Under the pieces are notes generated by a model. It worked only from the letters and a program-made list of their open reading frames with translations, did not search any database and was not told where the DNA came from. From assembly GCA_009193035.1 (NCBI GenBank), contig SWDT01000010.1, forward strand, positions 992,001-1,056,000: a DNA stretch of 64,000 bases, given 5' to 3'. The translations under genes and the position numbers were made by a program. Within the stretch, counting starts at the first letter, position 1; every line of letters begins with the position of its first letter. Below are positions 49,233 to 61,423 of this stretch, in pieces. Source of the DNA: Halicephalobus mephisto (Eukaryota > Nematoda > Chromadorea > Rhabditida > Panagrolaimidae).

Positions 49233-52200
49233 ATGAATTATAATAATATTCCTCAAGGACATCCTCAACAATATTCGCAAATGACACCTCAGAATTTTCA
49301 TTCTAATGGATTTGCACCGATTAAAGTTGATTGTTCTACGAATCAAGGTACTCAATGTTATTATCAACAAGTAGATATGGATATTGATTATAATCAACCA
49401 AGAAGAACAGTCAGTTATGGTGGATCATCACAAGGATTTCAGTAAGTTTTTTTTTATTGAAAAAATTTTTTGTTGATACATTATTTTTTTGGAAAAAAAT
49501 AGAGTTGTTTGTCGTTCTATGGAATAATCAGTTCGAGAGCTTGGAAAAAAACGGCCTGAGAACCGGTTGATTTTGGAATGTGGCAATCGATTGAAAAAAT
49601 TTTTTTGTGTATTTTGTTTTTTATTTTTGTTTAAAAATTTAAAATTAACTGTTTAATTTTTAGTTGTTCATCACAAGTTCATGTGAATCAAATGCAGATG
49701 CGGCATATGGATCATCAAATGACGGGTCAAAATAATTTTATTGATTCACAAGGGAATCAAATGATATCTGGACATCAGCAATCACAAATTCAATCTGGTT
49801 ATGGTTATAATGGATATAATCAAGGATTAAATTCTCAAGAATCTCAACAACAAGAAACATCACCAATAATGAGAAAAATTAGTTCTCATAATGGTATTCA
49901 AGATAATCATCAAGAAGTGCACTTTATGCATCAAAATATTAATGGTTATGGAAATCAAGGAAATCCTCAAAGAACTATTTCTACAGCTGGTTGTGGATAT
50001 GATGATATTAATCAAAGAGATCAAACAATGGCATGGAGGAAAATGTCATTAGCTCCAAATATTAGAATGTAAGTTGTTTTTAAAAGAAAATAATTATGAA
50101 ATTTTTTAGGAACTCGACATATGGATCGGAATTTGATTCTCAACCTAAGCAGAGAAGTCAAAGTCAAGCTGCTGAATATGCTAAAAGAAAAGCTTCCCTA
50201 AGGCAATTTTCAAGTCAACTTCGTATTCCTAAAATTACAGGAGTTGCTAATCCAATGTTAAGTTTGACGCGTTATACGCCCCCACCAATATTGTCACCTA
50301 TGAGAAATGGTGTTGGACTGTTTTGTAAACTGGGCAGAAAATCATGTGAGTTTTATTTTATTTTGTTACTTATTTATTTTAAAAAAGAATGATTCATTAA
50401 GAGCTGACTGCAACTTGATGTTGGGCTTGCTTTAGTTGCTTTAGGATTGGAAATTATTTTTTTTGCAGAAAAGAATTTTTCAAGAGCGTGTTTATTTTTT
50501 ATTATCGTAAATTTTAAAACGATGTATGTAGGAGATATCGATGTTTTCCTATGAATTACGGAATTTTTTAAAAGCTTGATGACTTCAGACTAGTTAAATT
50601 TTGTTTACAAGGATTTTGTAGAAAAGCTTTTAAGATTTTGAGGAAATTTCAATATTTAGTGGTTTTTGAGAATTTTATAAAAGCTTTTAAGTTTAGAATC
50701 TTTCAGAAACTAATTGAAGATTTAATATTAATGCTTGGAATTTCGGGAAGTTTTATGAAAATTGTGGAAATTTGTTGTGAAACAATCTTAAAAGTATTTC
50801 TGATTTTTGAAACAGCAATTTTCTAGAATCAAAAATTGAAATCACGAGTTTTGCAAGTTTCTGAAAGGTTCTGAAATTTTGTCTTGAGACCATTTTGTCG
50901 CAACATTCATTTTTGATTTTTATAATGGTATGCTTTCATGGATTCTATTTTTAGTTCTGATAGAATGGTATGTTTTGACAATTTTGGTCGTTGGACTTGC
51001 ATTTGTTAGTTGGCTTTTCAATATGGAGGAAGGAACTTTTGCAGATTGAACTTGCAAAATGTTGTCATTGAAAGAGCCATTTGTTACTTGGTTTTTATCC
51101 TTTTATAATATTACAATAGTTCAACTAGACTTTTATCCTTAAGTCGGAATTGCGTTACAGATTGAAATTTGGATTGAGAGACCAATTGAGAAACGCGACT
51201 GCGCAATCTCTTTCATCTTTGTAGATTTTTTCGTGCATGTGTATGATTTGTCAGTTTTCTCTTCTTTACCCAAGTTTTTGGTTACGATTGCACTTACGAG
51301 GAAAACCATTTTTGGAACTTTCTAGGTTAAAGATTTTGTAATAGTAGGAAGGAAAAAAGAAATGTTTGGTAATATTCAACAGGTAAGAACTCTATGGTTG
51401 ACCGAGGAAAGAAGTACACAAACAGCAGCTGCACTGTTTGTCAGGTTGACCTACGTTCTTGCAACAAATCGGGGGAAGAATGTTTGTTCTACTCTTTTTG
51501 GCCGTAACAGAAGACGCCAATTCTTTTGCCTTTCCTTGTTTGATTCAATAAAAGTCCAAAAGGCATGGGGGAACGATTTTTTCCTTCCTTGAGTTATTGA
51601 CTTTTTTCTAGTACCTGTCTTTCTTTTCATTTGTGCAAAAGAACGTTAGTAATGTGATTGAATTAGTCACGTTTTGCCACTGACCATTTGTCGAATGGAA
51701 GTTTGAAAAAGTTGGATTTTATTCGTTGAGCAGTTGTTAGGATTTTATCTATTTTTTAGTATTTTCGAAACTTCCGTGTTTAGAATTTTTATTGATTGCC
51801 GTTGTCTTTGCACCCAATTTTAGATTCTGTAATGACATTTTTAAGGAAAAACGAAGTCTGCTGAATAAAAATTGCAGAGTGAGCCCTAGAGTAGACAAGA
51901 CTTGCGGGCATGAGCCAATTTTCAGAGCAGTCCGTTACTTTTTTGAAGCAGTTTTTGCTCTAAGGCTTTTTATGGTTGCATAAAATACGTTTCTCGTTTT
52001 TTTGAAAAAGGAAAAATTTTTATTTCTTTTATGTAATAAAAATTAAAGTTGTTTGGGAAGTTTTTAATATGTACTTTTAGGTTTTATTTTTAATTATTTT
52101 TTGTTTTTGCAAAAATATGTCTGGGGATATTAATCAAATATTGGAGTTTTTTTGACAGGAAGAAAACGATAGTGTCTCATTTAGTCACGTGTTGTGCTGC

Positions 52201-55200
52201 AGGGTATTTTTCTTCTTTTTTTGACAAAACTTGAATTGGTTCGTTAATTTTTTAAAAAATTTTTATTATTTTGACTGTTGGCCTTTTTGCATAAGAAAGA
52301 AAACTTCATTTTTCATCCTATCCTTGCAGTATTTCGTTATTTTTATGTGCACGTTTTCTTCCGTTTTTTTTGCAGACTTAGACAACTGTCTGGTTTGATT
52401 TTGTTTTTGCTTTTAAAAAGTGTATTTATCAATTTTTATTTTTAATGGATATGTTAGAGAATATTTTTATTGTGATTATTAGTCAATTATGAGCTGTGGT
52501 AGATGAAATTGGGTGTTGTTTGTTTCAATTGTCTCGAGGAAAAATGCAAGGTTTGCAGATTTTTGCAATTATAGGAACAAGACCATTTTTTGATTTTTTT
52601 GCAGGAAAATATAATTGTGTAAAAGATTAAAACTTTAAAAAGGATTCTATAAACTAAAAACGCGATTAAGGATTAAACGTTTATGAATTTTTTATTGATT
52701 ATTTTTAAATGTCTGAAGTCATTAAAAATTTGGTATTTTGAATAATAGTGATGAAAGTTTTTTAAATTAATTGATTTATTTTTGCAAGAAAAATGCGTGA
52801 TTTTTTGTAGAAAAAAATGTACTAAAACAGACGAAGACCACGAGGTTTGTCATGCCTTTCTTCCATTTTCGTTGATTTGGATTTATTGCGTCCTGACTAT
52901 TATATTGACGGATCGCTGCACAAAAATTCTAGCTATTCTAGTTTGATTTTTAGCGAAGTGGGTGGACAGATTGCATAAAAAAATTTTGATTTTCCTAGTG
53001 ACGTTTTGTATTTGACCAAAAATAAGTCCCCGTAAAGCTGAACTAGTTAAATAGCTTGTCGTTTTTTACGAGAAGTAAAACGTGATTTTTCAAATATTTA
53101 GTTTTTTAAAGTAATTTTTGTTAATTTGTATGTTTTTTAGCGGAATTTCGAAAGAAATCTGTTTTTGATATGGCTGCAGATGTGATTATGGAAGAAGATA
53201 TTCCAACTTCTTCATCAACTATGCCACCTCAAGATTCAGGTATATTAGATGATATGGATCAAGGGCCAAGCCCATGTGATCAAGATGATGGATCATATCC
53301 ACCACCACCGCCACCAGAACCTCAAAGGTCAAATGTTCCAGTTATTCCAATAAGGCCACCTATTGATAATAGAGCTAATAGACCACAAAGAAAAATTGGA
53401 TTATTTTTATGTGGACAAGAAACAAGTTCGGTAAGTAATTATCATTTGTTTGAAAACTTTTATTGTGAATCACGTGTTTTGACTAGAGTTAATAGTTTGA
53501 TAACGATAGAAATTGAACTGGTTAGACATAGGAATTTTTTTGGTTTTAAAAAGAACAAGTTGTTCGGTTTCTGACGTATTTTTGTTGGAATGGAATATTA
53601 ATGATTTAGGTTATGAAATTTTTGATATCACGGAAGTAACGTCCTTTTAAAGGATTAGTTTGAATGTTTTGAATATTTAACCATGCTTTGATTTGTGACC
53701 ATTAACGCGCGGAAGTTGATTGGGAATTTTATACTCCATGTGACCTCGATTTCGAAGTTCCTAGATTTATCTAGGAGAATATACTTGGAGAATTGATTGC
53801 GAGATAGCGTAAAAATTGCAAATTTCCCCCGAAAAAAACTAAAATTTGCACGTATACTGAAATTGTATGAATTTGTTGTGGTTTTTTGGGTTTTTATGAA
53901 ATTATTTGTTTTTTAGACTGGATTTGCGGCTGAACTTGAAGCTTTGAGAAAAGAATCAGCAGAATCATCCATGTCTGGAAAATCGATAGATACAATGTCT
54001 AATAGTCGATATATTCAACCTAGAAAATGTTCAACTCGTGCATCAACATCAGATGATGTTATAAGGAAAATGTCTACTGTATCTATGGATGAACCGATGG
54101 TAGCAAGGAAGATTTCAACATTATCTGAAGCTTATTATGATTATACACCATGTGAATCAGATGCTACACCGCATATTAATCTTGGAAAAGCGTTTCAAGC
54201 AAGAGTTAAAAAATGGTCTGATAGAGAAATTATGCCACATGAAAGAGAAGCTATTGTTGATAGAGATGAAATTGTTTTTGATTGTAATATTATAGATCAT
54301 TTGGATGATCAAACGGGTAAGTAGATTTTAGGTAAACTTGACCTTTGAGAATAGACTACTTTTTGAGTTTTTTTTGTATAACGAAATTGTCTTATGGAAA
54401 GCGAGAAAAAAGTAACTTTTTGCTCATACTCAAGATTTTTGACGTAACAAAGAGTTGTGTAAATATTAGTTATAATTGGTTTATCTTTTTAGTTGCGGCA
54501 TATGAAGCTCTTGCATGTAGTGCAGCATTTCCTAAAGTTGGAAGAAATAAAGAATTGGCATTACATATATTGATGGAGAATAAAGGAAATATTCAAGCTG
54601 CTGTGATGGATTTATTGAGATGTGATACATTGGATTGGGAACAGTATCCGATTATTTATAATAATCTTTATAATGACGTTGATAATTGGACTCCAGAGGA
54701 GATTGCAGCTTTTCAAGATGCTATATATAAAAGTGAAAAAGATTTTCATCAAGTTGCTAATGAGGTTTGGTTTGAAGGAAATTTTAGTTAATAAGGAGTT
54801 TTTTAGTTGGGAAATAGAACAGTGAAGGAATGTGTTTCGTTTTATTATATGTGGAAAAAAGCATGCCCAGATGATTATAGAAAATTGAGAAATTTAAGAA
54901 GAAAGAGACAATTATTGGAACAACAACTTGATTATCCACTTATTTCGAATAAAACGAATATTGATGAAAAACAACTTGAAGAAAGTTCAGATGAAGAAAT
55001 AGGATCAGAATCGGAATCAGATATGGGAACTCCTGGTTATGGTGGTAATAATCAAAGTCCGGATGAATGTAAACCAGCTAAGATTGCAAGACTTAGTAGT
55101 CCATCTATTGTTGAAAGAAAACCGTCTATGGTTAGATTTTCGGATTCTGATATTAATAAATCGACGGATATACCGAATGTTAATCCTACAACTTCTGGTC

Positions 55201-56010
55201 CAACGTTATATCCTTGGTTACATGGTGAAAATGGAGTTTTTCCATCTTCTTCACCAACTGGTCCATCAAGTGGTAATCAAAGTTATTCTCAACCTCCTTC
55301 TGTTGGTGGTAATGATATATTTGCAAATACACCATTTGGTCCTGATATATTGAATCAAAAGATTGCAAATGTGAGTTTTTGGGTTTTTGTTTTGATAATA
55401 ATGAATGATTTTTCAGATTCATCGAGTAACAGCGTCAAAGAAAGGAGCTCAACCTTCTGCAGATGGTTATTTCCATTGTAGATTATGTGATAAAAGATTT
55501 GAGAAAGTAAAATCTTTAAATGCTCATATGAAGTCCCATGCAATGAAAGCAAGAGCAGAAGCAGAAGCACAAGCTCAACTTCAAGGTAATCAACCAAGTC
55601 CAAAAAATCAAAATCAACAGGATCATGCGAGAAATTTGGCTATACTTCAACAACGACAACATCAAAATGGTATTCTTGGAAATCAAGGGCATATGGATGC
55701 AATTGGATTACAACAACAATTAAATGCAGTTAGAAGTGGACAAAATCAATCAACAACGAATCCAACAGGTGCTTCACCATTAAATTTGGGACAACATTTA
55801 AGTAGAATGACACATTTTGCATCACCTATTGGTCTTGGTGGTAGTCCATTGAATCCTGCAATGGGAATGTTTACACCAGATATGTTATCTGCAATGCAAA
55901 CTCTTGCTTCTTTGCCTAATCCTCAACATAATTTATCGACATCTGTAGCAACAACAGCAGCTCTTCAACAACTTCACAATAATCTTCACTCAGCGACTAT
56001 TATTAATTAG
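49233..56010 (+). CDS. saeg-1: ELM2-SANT-C2H2 corepressor subunit, SAEG-1/MIDEAS-like
   Basis: Eight exons, 49233-49441, 49664-50068, 50110-50345, 53141-53430, 53917-54316, 54493-54764, 54807-55370 and 55417-56010, join in phase to 989 residues. The N-terminal 380 residues are Gln/Asn/Ser-rich and disordered. An ELM2 domain spans about 466-560 (HINLGKAFQARVKKWSD to DLLRCDTLDWEQ). A SANT domain spans about 579-622 (WTPEEIAAFQDAIYKSEKDF, ECVSFYYMWKK). A C2H2 finger uses C813, C816, H829 and H833, and a Gln-rich tail follows. This order is that of C. elegans SAEG-1 and vertebrate MIDEAS/TRERF1/ZNF541, which recruit class I histone deacetylase through ELM2-SANT. In C. elegans SAEG-1 works with nuclear EGL-4, the cGMP-dependent kinase. 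Several basic R-K-x-S sites fit that link. The last two introns are 42 and 46 nt. Confidence 0.87.
50346..53140. other. Large saeg-1 intron
   Basis: Mostly unique AT-rich DNA, unlike the repeat-filled introns elsewhere in the window. Besides the short ATG-donor segment at 51362 I see no exon. Confidence 0.6.
51362..51382 (+). CDS. Possible alternative first exon of saeg-1
   Basis: Within the 2.8 kb third intron, GAAATG opens seven codons (MFGNIQQ) ending in the strong donor CAG|GTAAGA. It ends in phase 0, so it could splice in frame to the phase-0 exon at 53917 and make a shorter isoform that keeps ELM2, SANT and the finger. There is no further evidence. A 7-codon start plus a donor can occur by chance. 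Confidence 0.2.
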
Positions 56011-56267
56011 CCTTTTTGTGTACCTCTTTTTCCTGGTGTCCAATCGGGTCTTGTGCCATTCTCATTTATTTTTATCTGGTGAATGTATATAGAATTTTCC
56101 AGAATTTATTGTACAAATGACAGGGCTCCTCAAGTTTTTGCGGGAATCTTATTTCATTTGGTCGATTCGATAAGAACCCTTCATTGAGATTTTATTGTTG
56201 GAAAAAATTTTATTAATATTGATAATTTTTAAAAATTTGTTTTATAAAAAAATAAAAAATTTAAAAT

Positions 56268-59200
56268 TTAGCAATGTGGTTGAGTAAGTTGTTGTTTTAA
56301 TTTTGGAAAATCTTTTTCGAGAATAACGAATTTTGGATCAGTAGCAATTGATTTTAATTGATCTAAATTAGGAGGAAGTAATGGATCATTGACAGCAACA
56401 ACATAAATTTGAATTTTTTGATTACGAAGTTGAATTGAAATATTAGTTGGATTATCTTGACTATATCCATCAGTAAATATTATCATTATTTTTTTAGCAT
56501 TTTTACGACTACCGTATTTTTTATTATATTCTTTTGAAGCTTCTAACATGGCTTCTCCGGTTCTTGTGGTCCCACCGAGAAAAAATGAATTTGAAATTTC
56601 GGATATTGCTGAAGTTGAATTTGAATGTTTTTTTAAATGGAATACTGTAGTTGTACGTTTTGGTCCGGAATATTTTATGAAAGCGATTTGGGAGGATAAA
56701 GGACTTAATTGAAGATTTTTGATTATGTTTGAAATTAAAAATAAATATTTTTGGTTTTTTTCTACAGTACCGTCACTGTTATCTACGAGGAATATTATGT
56801 CTTGGAGACAAGTTTGGTTTACTGTAGAATAGGGAAATTTCGATGGGGATACTGTAGGTTTAGGAAGAGAATTTTGTTTTACTGTAGAATAGGGAAGTTT
56901 TGATGGGGATACTGTAGGTTTAGGGGGAGAATTTTGGTTTACTGTAGAATAGGGAAGTTTCGATGGGGATACTGTAGGTTTGGGAAGAGAATTTTGTTTT
57001 ACTGTAGAATAGGGAAGTTTTGATGGGGATACTGTAGGTTTGAAGAGAGAATTTTGGTTTACTGTAGAATAGGGAAATTTCGATGGGGATACTGTAGATT
57101 TGGGGAGAGAATTTTGTTTTCGTCGTAAAATTCGGGATTTTGTGGATTTTTTGCAGGATATGAAGGGATGGAGGATTTTGTTTAGTTTTTGTTCGGCACT
57201 TGTTTGACGGTTTTTGGAAGTTATTATTGATTTTTTTTCTCCGTTTGTTAAAAGTTCCAATGTTGCATTTCTGAAATATTTTTAAAATTATAAATTTTAT
57301 TTTTTTTTAATTTAAATTTAAAAATTATAAATTTTACTTTTTTAAATTATTTTATTTTTAAAAAAATTCAAAAAATAAAAATTTCTTAAATTGAGAATTT
57401 TATTCTTATAAAAATACGAAACTTTTTCTCACAACGATTGACTGGCAATTTTCCCCGAAGTGAAATGGTAAATCTGGCTAATCAGTGAATTTTGATAAAA
57501 AAATGTAAAATAATTTTTTTCAGTTTTTAATTAAAATCACAAAAGTGAACTCTCTCTCACAATGATTGACTGGCAATTTCCCCCGAAATGAAATGGTAAA
57601 TCTGGCTAATCAGTGGATCTTTGTCAATAAATGTGAAATAATTTTTTTCAATTCTTAATTAAAATCACAAAAGTGAACTCTCTCTCACAACGATTGACTG
57701 GCAATTTCCCCCGAAATGAAATGGTAAATCTGGCTAATTAGTGAATTTTGATAAAAAATGTAAAATAATTTTTTTCAGTTTTTAATTAAAATTATACAGT
57801 GAAACCTCGCTAAAAACACCCTCGATAAGAGCAAATCCTCTTTAAAGACAACTCGGTTCCGACCCCTACTGTGGATGTTCCCCTAGTAAACCCCTCGATA
57901 AAGGCAACTCTTCTGTAAAAACAACTTTTCTGCCGTCCCTTCGGGTTGTTTTTAGCGAGGTTTCACTGTATATGAAAACATAAACACGAAACTTGAACAA
58001 ACCTTTCGATGCTGATGGAACTTTCAGGATTCACGACGAACGTGTGGATGTAATATTTTTTGGACAATTGTGAAGTTACTTTTTGCAATTTATCAGATTC
58101 GCCAGGTCTGACTCTGCCGTCGGTGAAAACGAGGACGACCACAGAAGATCCCATTCGTTTTTTTCTGAGGACTTTTTTTAGAAGAACATCCACGGCTTCG
58201 GCCGTTCCTACAGAAGGCAAAAGTTTTCTCGTTTCATTTTTAACTAATAAAGAATCAAATTCTTTTTTTAAAATATTCACGAAAGAATCTGTTTCTTGAT
58301 TGTCTTCAAACGATGAAACTAGTAATTCGTCAAGGGTCCTTTTACCGTACAAAATCAAAGCGGCTCTGTGAAGTCCACTTGACAGGTCGAGTTGTTGAGC
58401 GGTTTTCAGAGCTAATTCTCTCCTTCTCTAAATTAAAAAAAATTAAAAATCATTTTTAAAAATAGTTCAAAGTAAATCTAAAAAAATCGAACTATTTTTA
58501 AAATAAAAAAAGTAAATTTAAAAAAGTTGAATTATTTTTAAAAATCATTTTTAAAATAAATCTAAAAAAATCGAACTATTTTTAAAATAAAAAAGTAAAT
58601 TTTAAAAAATCGAGCTATTTTTAAAATAAAAAAGTAAATTTTAAAAAATCGAGCTATTTTTAAAATAAAAAAAGTAAATTTAAAAAAGTTGAATTATTTT
58701 TAAAATAAAAAAGTAAATTTTAAAAAATCGAACTATTTTTAAAAATCATTTTTAAAATAAAAAAAATTTAGAATAAAAAAACCTAAAATTCTTATTTATA
58801 AAAAAACTGAACTTTTTTAAATTTTATTTTTTATTTTTAAACTTTTTTCGTTTAAATCTGTCAGTTTTGAACTGATTCGGATTCAAATGCTACTCGAGCA
58901 GCGAAATTAGGGGATTTTTTTAAAATCGAAAAATCTTTTTGAATTTGATTTCAAAAAAGTTCGAAAATTTATAATTTTTTAATTTTTTCTGCTTTATCCT
59001 AGTCATGAAATGTCAATTCTTCTAGCGACGAATGGATATCGGATATAAACTGAAATTAACGTTTTTAGGCTTAGGCTACAGGGATAAGCCTATAGTTGAG
59101 ATTAACCCGGCATCCATAGGCCTAGAGTACAGAGATAAATTTAAAATCGAACTTGATCTGATGTCCATAGGCTTAGGATACAACGATATCTAATGATAAA

Positions 59201-60021
59201 CCGAACCTAACACCCATAGGCTTAGGTTAAAGTCGTAAAACTAAGCCTAAGGACGTCAATCTAACGTTCTTAAATAGGTTCAATTTTAAATTTAGCTCTG
59301 CAGTCTAACTTAGTATTGGTAAATTTAGGGTATAAAGATAAACCGAACCTAACACCCATAGGCTTAAGTTGATGTCCTTCGGCTTAGTTTTACGACTTTA
59401 ACTTAACGTTCTTAAATAGGTTCAATTTTAAATTTAGCTCTGCAGTCTAACTTAGCATCCGTAAATTTAGAGTATAAAGATAAACTGAATCTTTAGCTAA
59501 ACCTACCACCCATAGCCTCATGTTAAAGTCGTAAAACTAAGCCTAAGGACGTCAACCTAACATCCTTAAACTTAAATTACAGAACTAAATTTAAGATCTA
59601 ACTTAACATCCATAAGTGTAGGATATGGAGATAAACTGAATCTTTAACCGAACCTACCACCCATAGGCTTAAGTCATAAGCCTAAGCCTAATATACTTAG
59701 GCTAAAATCATGAGCCTAAGCCTACGAACACACCTCATCCAGTCCAGCAAGCCTAATTTATTTCCATTAACATATCCCACTTCTAAATCCAAATATCCTC
59801 ATTTCCAATAAACCACCAAATACAATAATCCCATTACAAAACCTCCACTTTTCAAAATTACCTTTAAAATTAAAACTTTCAAAAAAATTTAAAAAAAAAC
59901 ATACTTGAAGACTTCTTCCTAATGGACTGTCATCAACTTCTGTATCAATTATAAATACAAAATCACTACAACAATTCAACAATTTAATTAATCCTAAAAA
60001 GATTAAAAATCGTTTTAACAT
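56268..60021 (-). CDS. Secreted protein with two von Willebrand factor A domains
   Basis: Three exons, 59905-60021, 58003-58427 and 56268-57270, join in phase to 514 residues. A signal peptide (MLKRFLIFLGLIKLLNCC) leads into the first vWA domain, about 19-185, with SDFVFIIDTEVDD, GTAEAVDVL and VLVFTDGR. Its metal site is altered: D26 is kept, but the DxSxS serines are Glu and Asp. T114 and D142 are present. A linker with five 20-residue repeats (QNSLPKPTVSPSKLPYSTVK) covers about 234-333. The second vWA domain, about 339-514, has DIIFLVDNSDG (last Ser is Gly), T416 and D449 in IIFTDG. vWA domains bind protein ligands through a divalent metal. An extracellular adhesion or matrix role is therefore likely, with weakened metal binding in domain 1. 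The gene runs head to head with a 62-codon frame at 60042. Confidence 0.82.
56821..57120. repeat. Coding minisatellite, exactly 60 bp, five units
   Basis: Five units start at 56821, 56881, 56941, 57001 and 57061 with no length variation. They encode the 20-residue Pro/Ser repeats of the vWA protein. On the plus strand each unit carries two copies of TACTGTAG, a motif also common in non-coding repeats of this window. Confidence 0.95.
57420..57795. repeat. Intron tandem repeat, about 122 bp, three units
   Basis: Units contain CTCACAACGATTGACTGGCA, CCCGAAATGAAATGGTAAAT and CTGGCTAATCAGTG. They end where the TIR element at 57797 begins. Confidence 0.88.
57797..57968. mobile_element. TIR element (pogo/Tc1-like MITE), compact copy
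   Basis: At 172 bp, it has near-perfect terminal inverted repeats starting CAGTGAAACCTCGCTAAAAA, flanked by TA at 57795-57796 and 57969-57970. The interior holds one copy of the unit that is expanded at 1213-1530. It lies in the second intron of the vWA gene. Confidence 0.88.
58440..58790. repeat. Intron tandem repeat, about 40 bp
   Basis: Units read AAATCGAGCTATTTTTAAAA-TAAAAAAGTAAATTTTA. Part of the first intron of the vWA gene. Confidence 0.75.
59035..59755. repeat. Intron block rich in TTAGGC-like sequence
   Basis: CCCATAGGCTTAGGTTAAAG, AACTAAGCCTAAGGACGTC and CATAGGCCTAGAG recur in both orientations. TTAGGC and GCCTAA are the nematode telomere hexamer. The block looks like degenerate interstitial telomeric repeat mixed with a unit of about 150 bp. 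It fills half of the first intron of the vWA gene. Confidence 0.7.
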
Positions 60022-60041
60022 CTTTTTTCAATAATTTTAAA

Positions 60042-60230
60042 ATGATCCAAATTCCGATAAATTCTATCTTTTCTATAGAAACTGCTGGAGGGCAAATTCT
60101 CCAAACTGATCCTCCCGTCAAAATCATTTCTCATCAAAACGTTCCAGATTTTCTATTCTTCGATAAAAACAAAAATTTTCTCCGAATAAATCGGGGAGAA
60201 AAAATCTCAAATCCACAATTCATCCTTTAA
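60042..60230 (+). CDS. Small open frame, head to head with the vWA gene
   Basis: ATG at 60042 opens 62 codons (MIQIPINSIFSIETAGGQIL start) to TAA. Only 20 bp separate it from the vWA ATG on the other strand, leaving little room for two promoters. No signal peptide, domain or family recognised. The residue mix (IETAGGQ, DPPVKIISHQNVPDF) is more protein-like than most chance frames here. A TTTTTGCAG acceptor follows 30 bp downstream. It could be a real small gene, a first exon or chance. Confidence 0.25.
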   Translation: MIQIPINSIFSIETAGGQILQTDPPVKIISHQNVPDFLFFDKNKNFLRINRGEKISNPQFIL

Positions 60231-60536
60231 AATACAAATCCAATAATTAACATTATTTTTTTTGCAGAAATAGCCATACACAGGTAGGACTTAGTTAGAC
60301 AGTAAAAAAGAAACATTTTCTTTGTCATTTGAAAAGTGAACAGTAACAACCTTACCACGAAAAAGCTCAAGTTAGATTGGTATTTACAATAGTTTCTATT
60401 CACTTCCAAATGGCAAAGAAATAGAAGAGCAAGCAGACGAGTTCTGATAAATTAAGCGGACATATTCCGGTCATTGGAAAAAACAAGTGTTATCGTCAAA
60501 AGACTCGCGTTAAAGAAGAACAAATCTGAGTTGGAT

Positions 60537-61350
60537 TTAGCAACAACCACCACTCTTTCTGTCTTCTACAGGTTGAGAAGGACCAATGCGTACAGAGCTT
60601 GGATTGGCACCAGATTGTTGAAGAGGACCCATACGGTTCTTAATCTCAGTTGCCATCGTAATGAAAGCTTGTTCAACATTAGTAGATGACTTGGCTGATG
60701 TTTCAAGGAATGGAATACCAAGTTGATCAGCATAATCCTAAAATAATCAAAAATTAATAATTAATTTCCAATTTCTAAAAAACCTTGGCAACATTAGTTT
60801 CAACAGCACGTTTGCTTGTCATATCACACTTGTTTCCAACAAGAAGTTTGTTCACATTTTCACAGGCATATCGATCAATCTCTTGTAGCCATTGTTTCAC
60901 ATTGTTGAAAGTATCCTGATCTGTAATATCGTACACAACAATGATTCCATGGGCTCCACGATAGTACGACGAAGTGATTGTACGGAAACGTTCCTGACCA
61001 GCAGTATCCCACTAAAAAACGTCAATTATCGATTAGGTACACAAACTACAAAGTGATGACTCACAATTTGGAGCTTGATCGTCTTTCCTTCTAGTTCAAT
61101 TGTGCGGATTTTCTGAAAAAACAAAACAATCAATACTTAAAAAAGACACGTCAGACTAACGAAATCGACACCAATAGTGGAAATGTAGGATTCCGTGTAA
61201 GTGTCATCTGCGAATCTCAACAATAGGCATGATTTGCCGACACCCGAGTCACCAATAAGGAGCAACTTGAACAGGTAATCACTGAAAAACAATTTACATA
61301 CGAAAAGTTGAAATTTCGTCAACTTACTATTCTGGATTCATTGTCGCCAT
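60537..61350 (-). CDS. rab-1: RAB-1 small GTPase
   Basis: Five exons, 61328-61350, 61161-61281, 61065-61112, 60784-61011 and 60537-60737, give 206 residues. The P-loop GDSGVGKS is at 18-25, switch I includes YISTIGVDF (40-48), the DxxG motif is in WDTAGQERF (65-73), NKCD is at 124-127, ETSAK at 152-156, and the protein ends in the CC pair to which geranylgeranyl groups are added. The sequence is close to the C. elegans RAB-1 protein through nearly the whole length; the C-terminal hypervariable region differs most. RAB-1 directs vesicle traffic from endoplasmic reticulum to Golgi. The first coding exon is only 23 nt and the split Tyr codon (TA|T) confirms its join. A TTTTTTCAG acceptor about 65 nt before the ATG probably receives the spliced leader or ends a leader intron. 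Confidence 0.97.
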
Positions 61351-61414
61351 TGTTGCAGGTGAAAACGCGTTGATTTGTGGTTGAAAAGTAAAATCACCCG
61401 CTGACAACCGTCCT

Positions 61415-61423
61415 CTGAAAAAA
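61415..61423 (-). promoter_or_regulatory. 5' acceptor of rab-1
   Basis: TTTTTTCAG on the minus strand precedes AGGACGGTTGTCAGCGGG, 64 nt of leader before the ATG. Confidence 0.6.

Noticed and set aside
55186..55603. Minus-strand frames over the saeg-1 exons
   Set aside because: Shadows of the plus-strand gene.
56821..57120. Evenly spaced direct repeats resembling a CRISPR array
   Set aside because: The period has no variable spacers, the repeats are in frame within an eukaryotic exon, and the host is a nematode.
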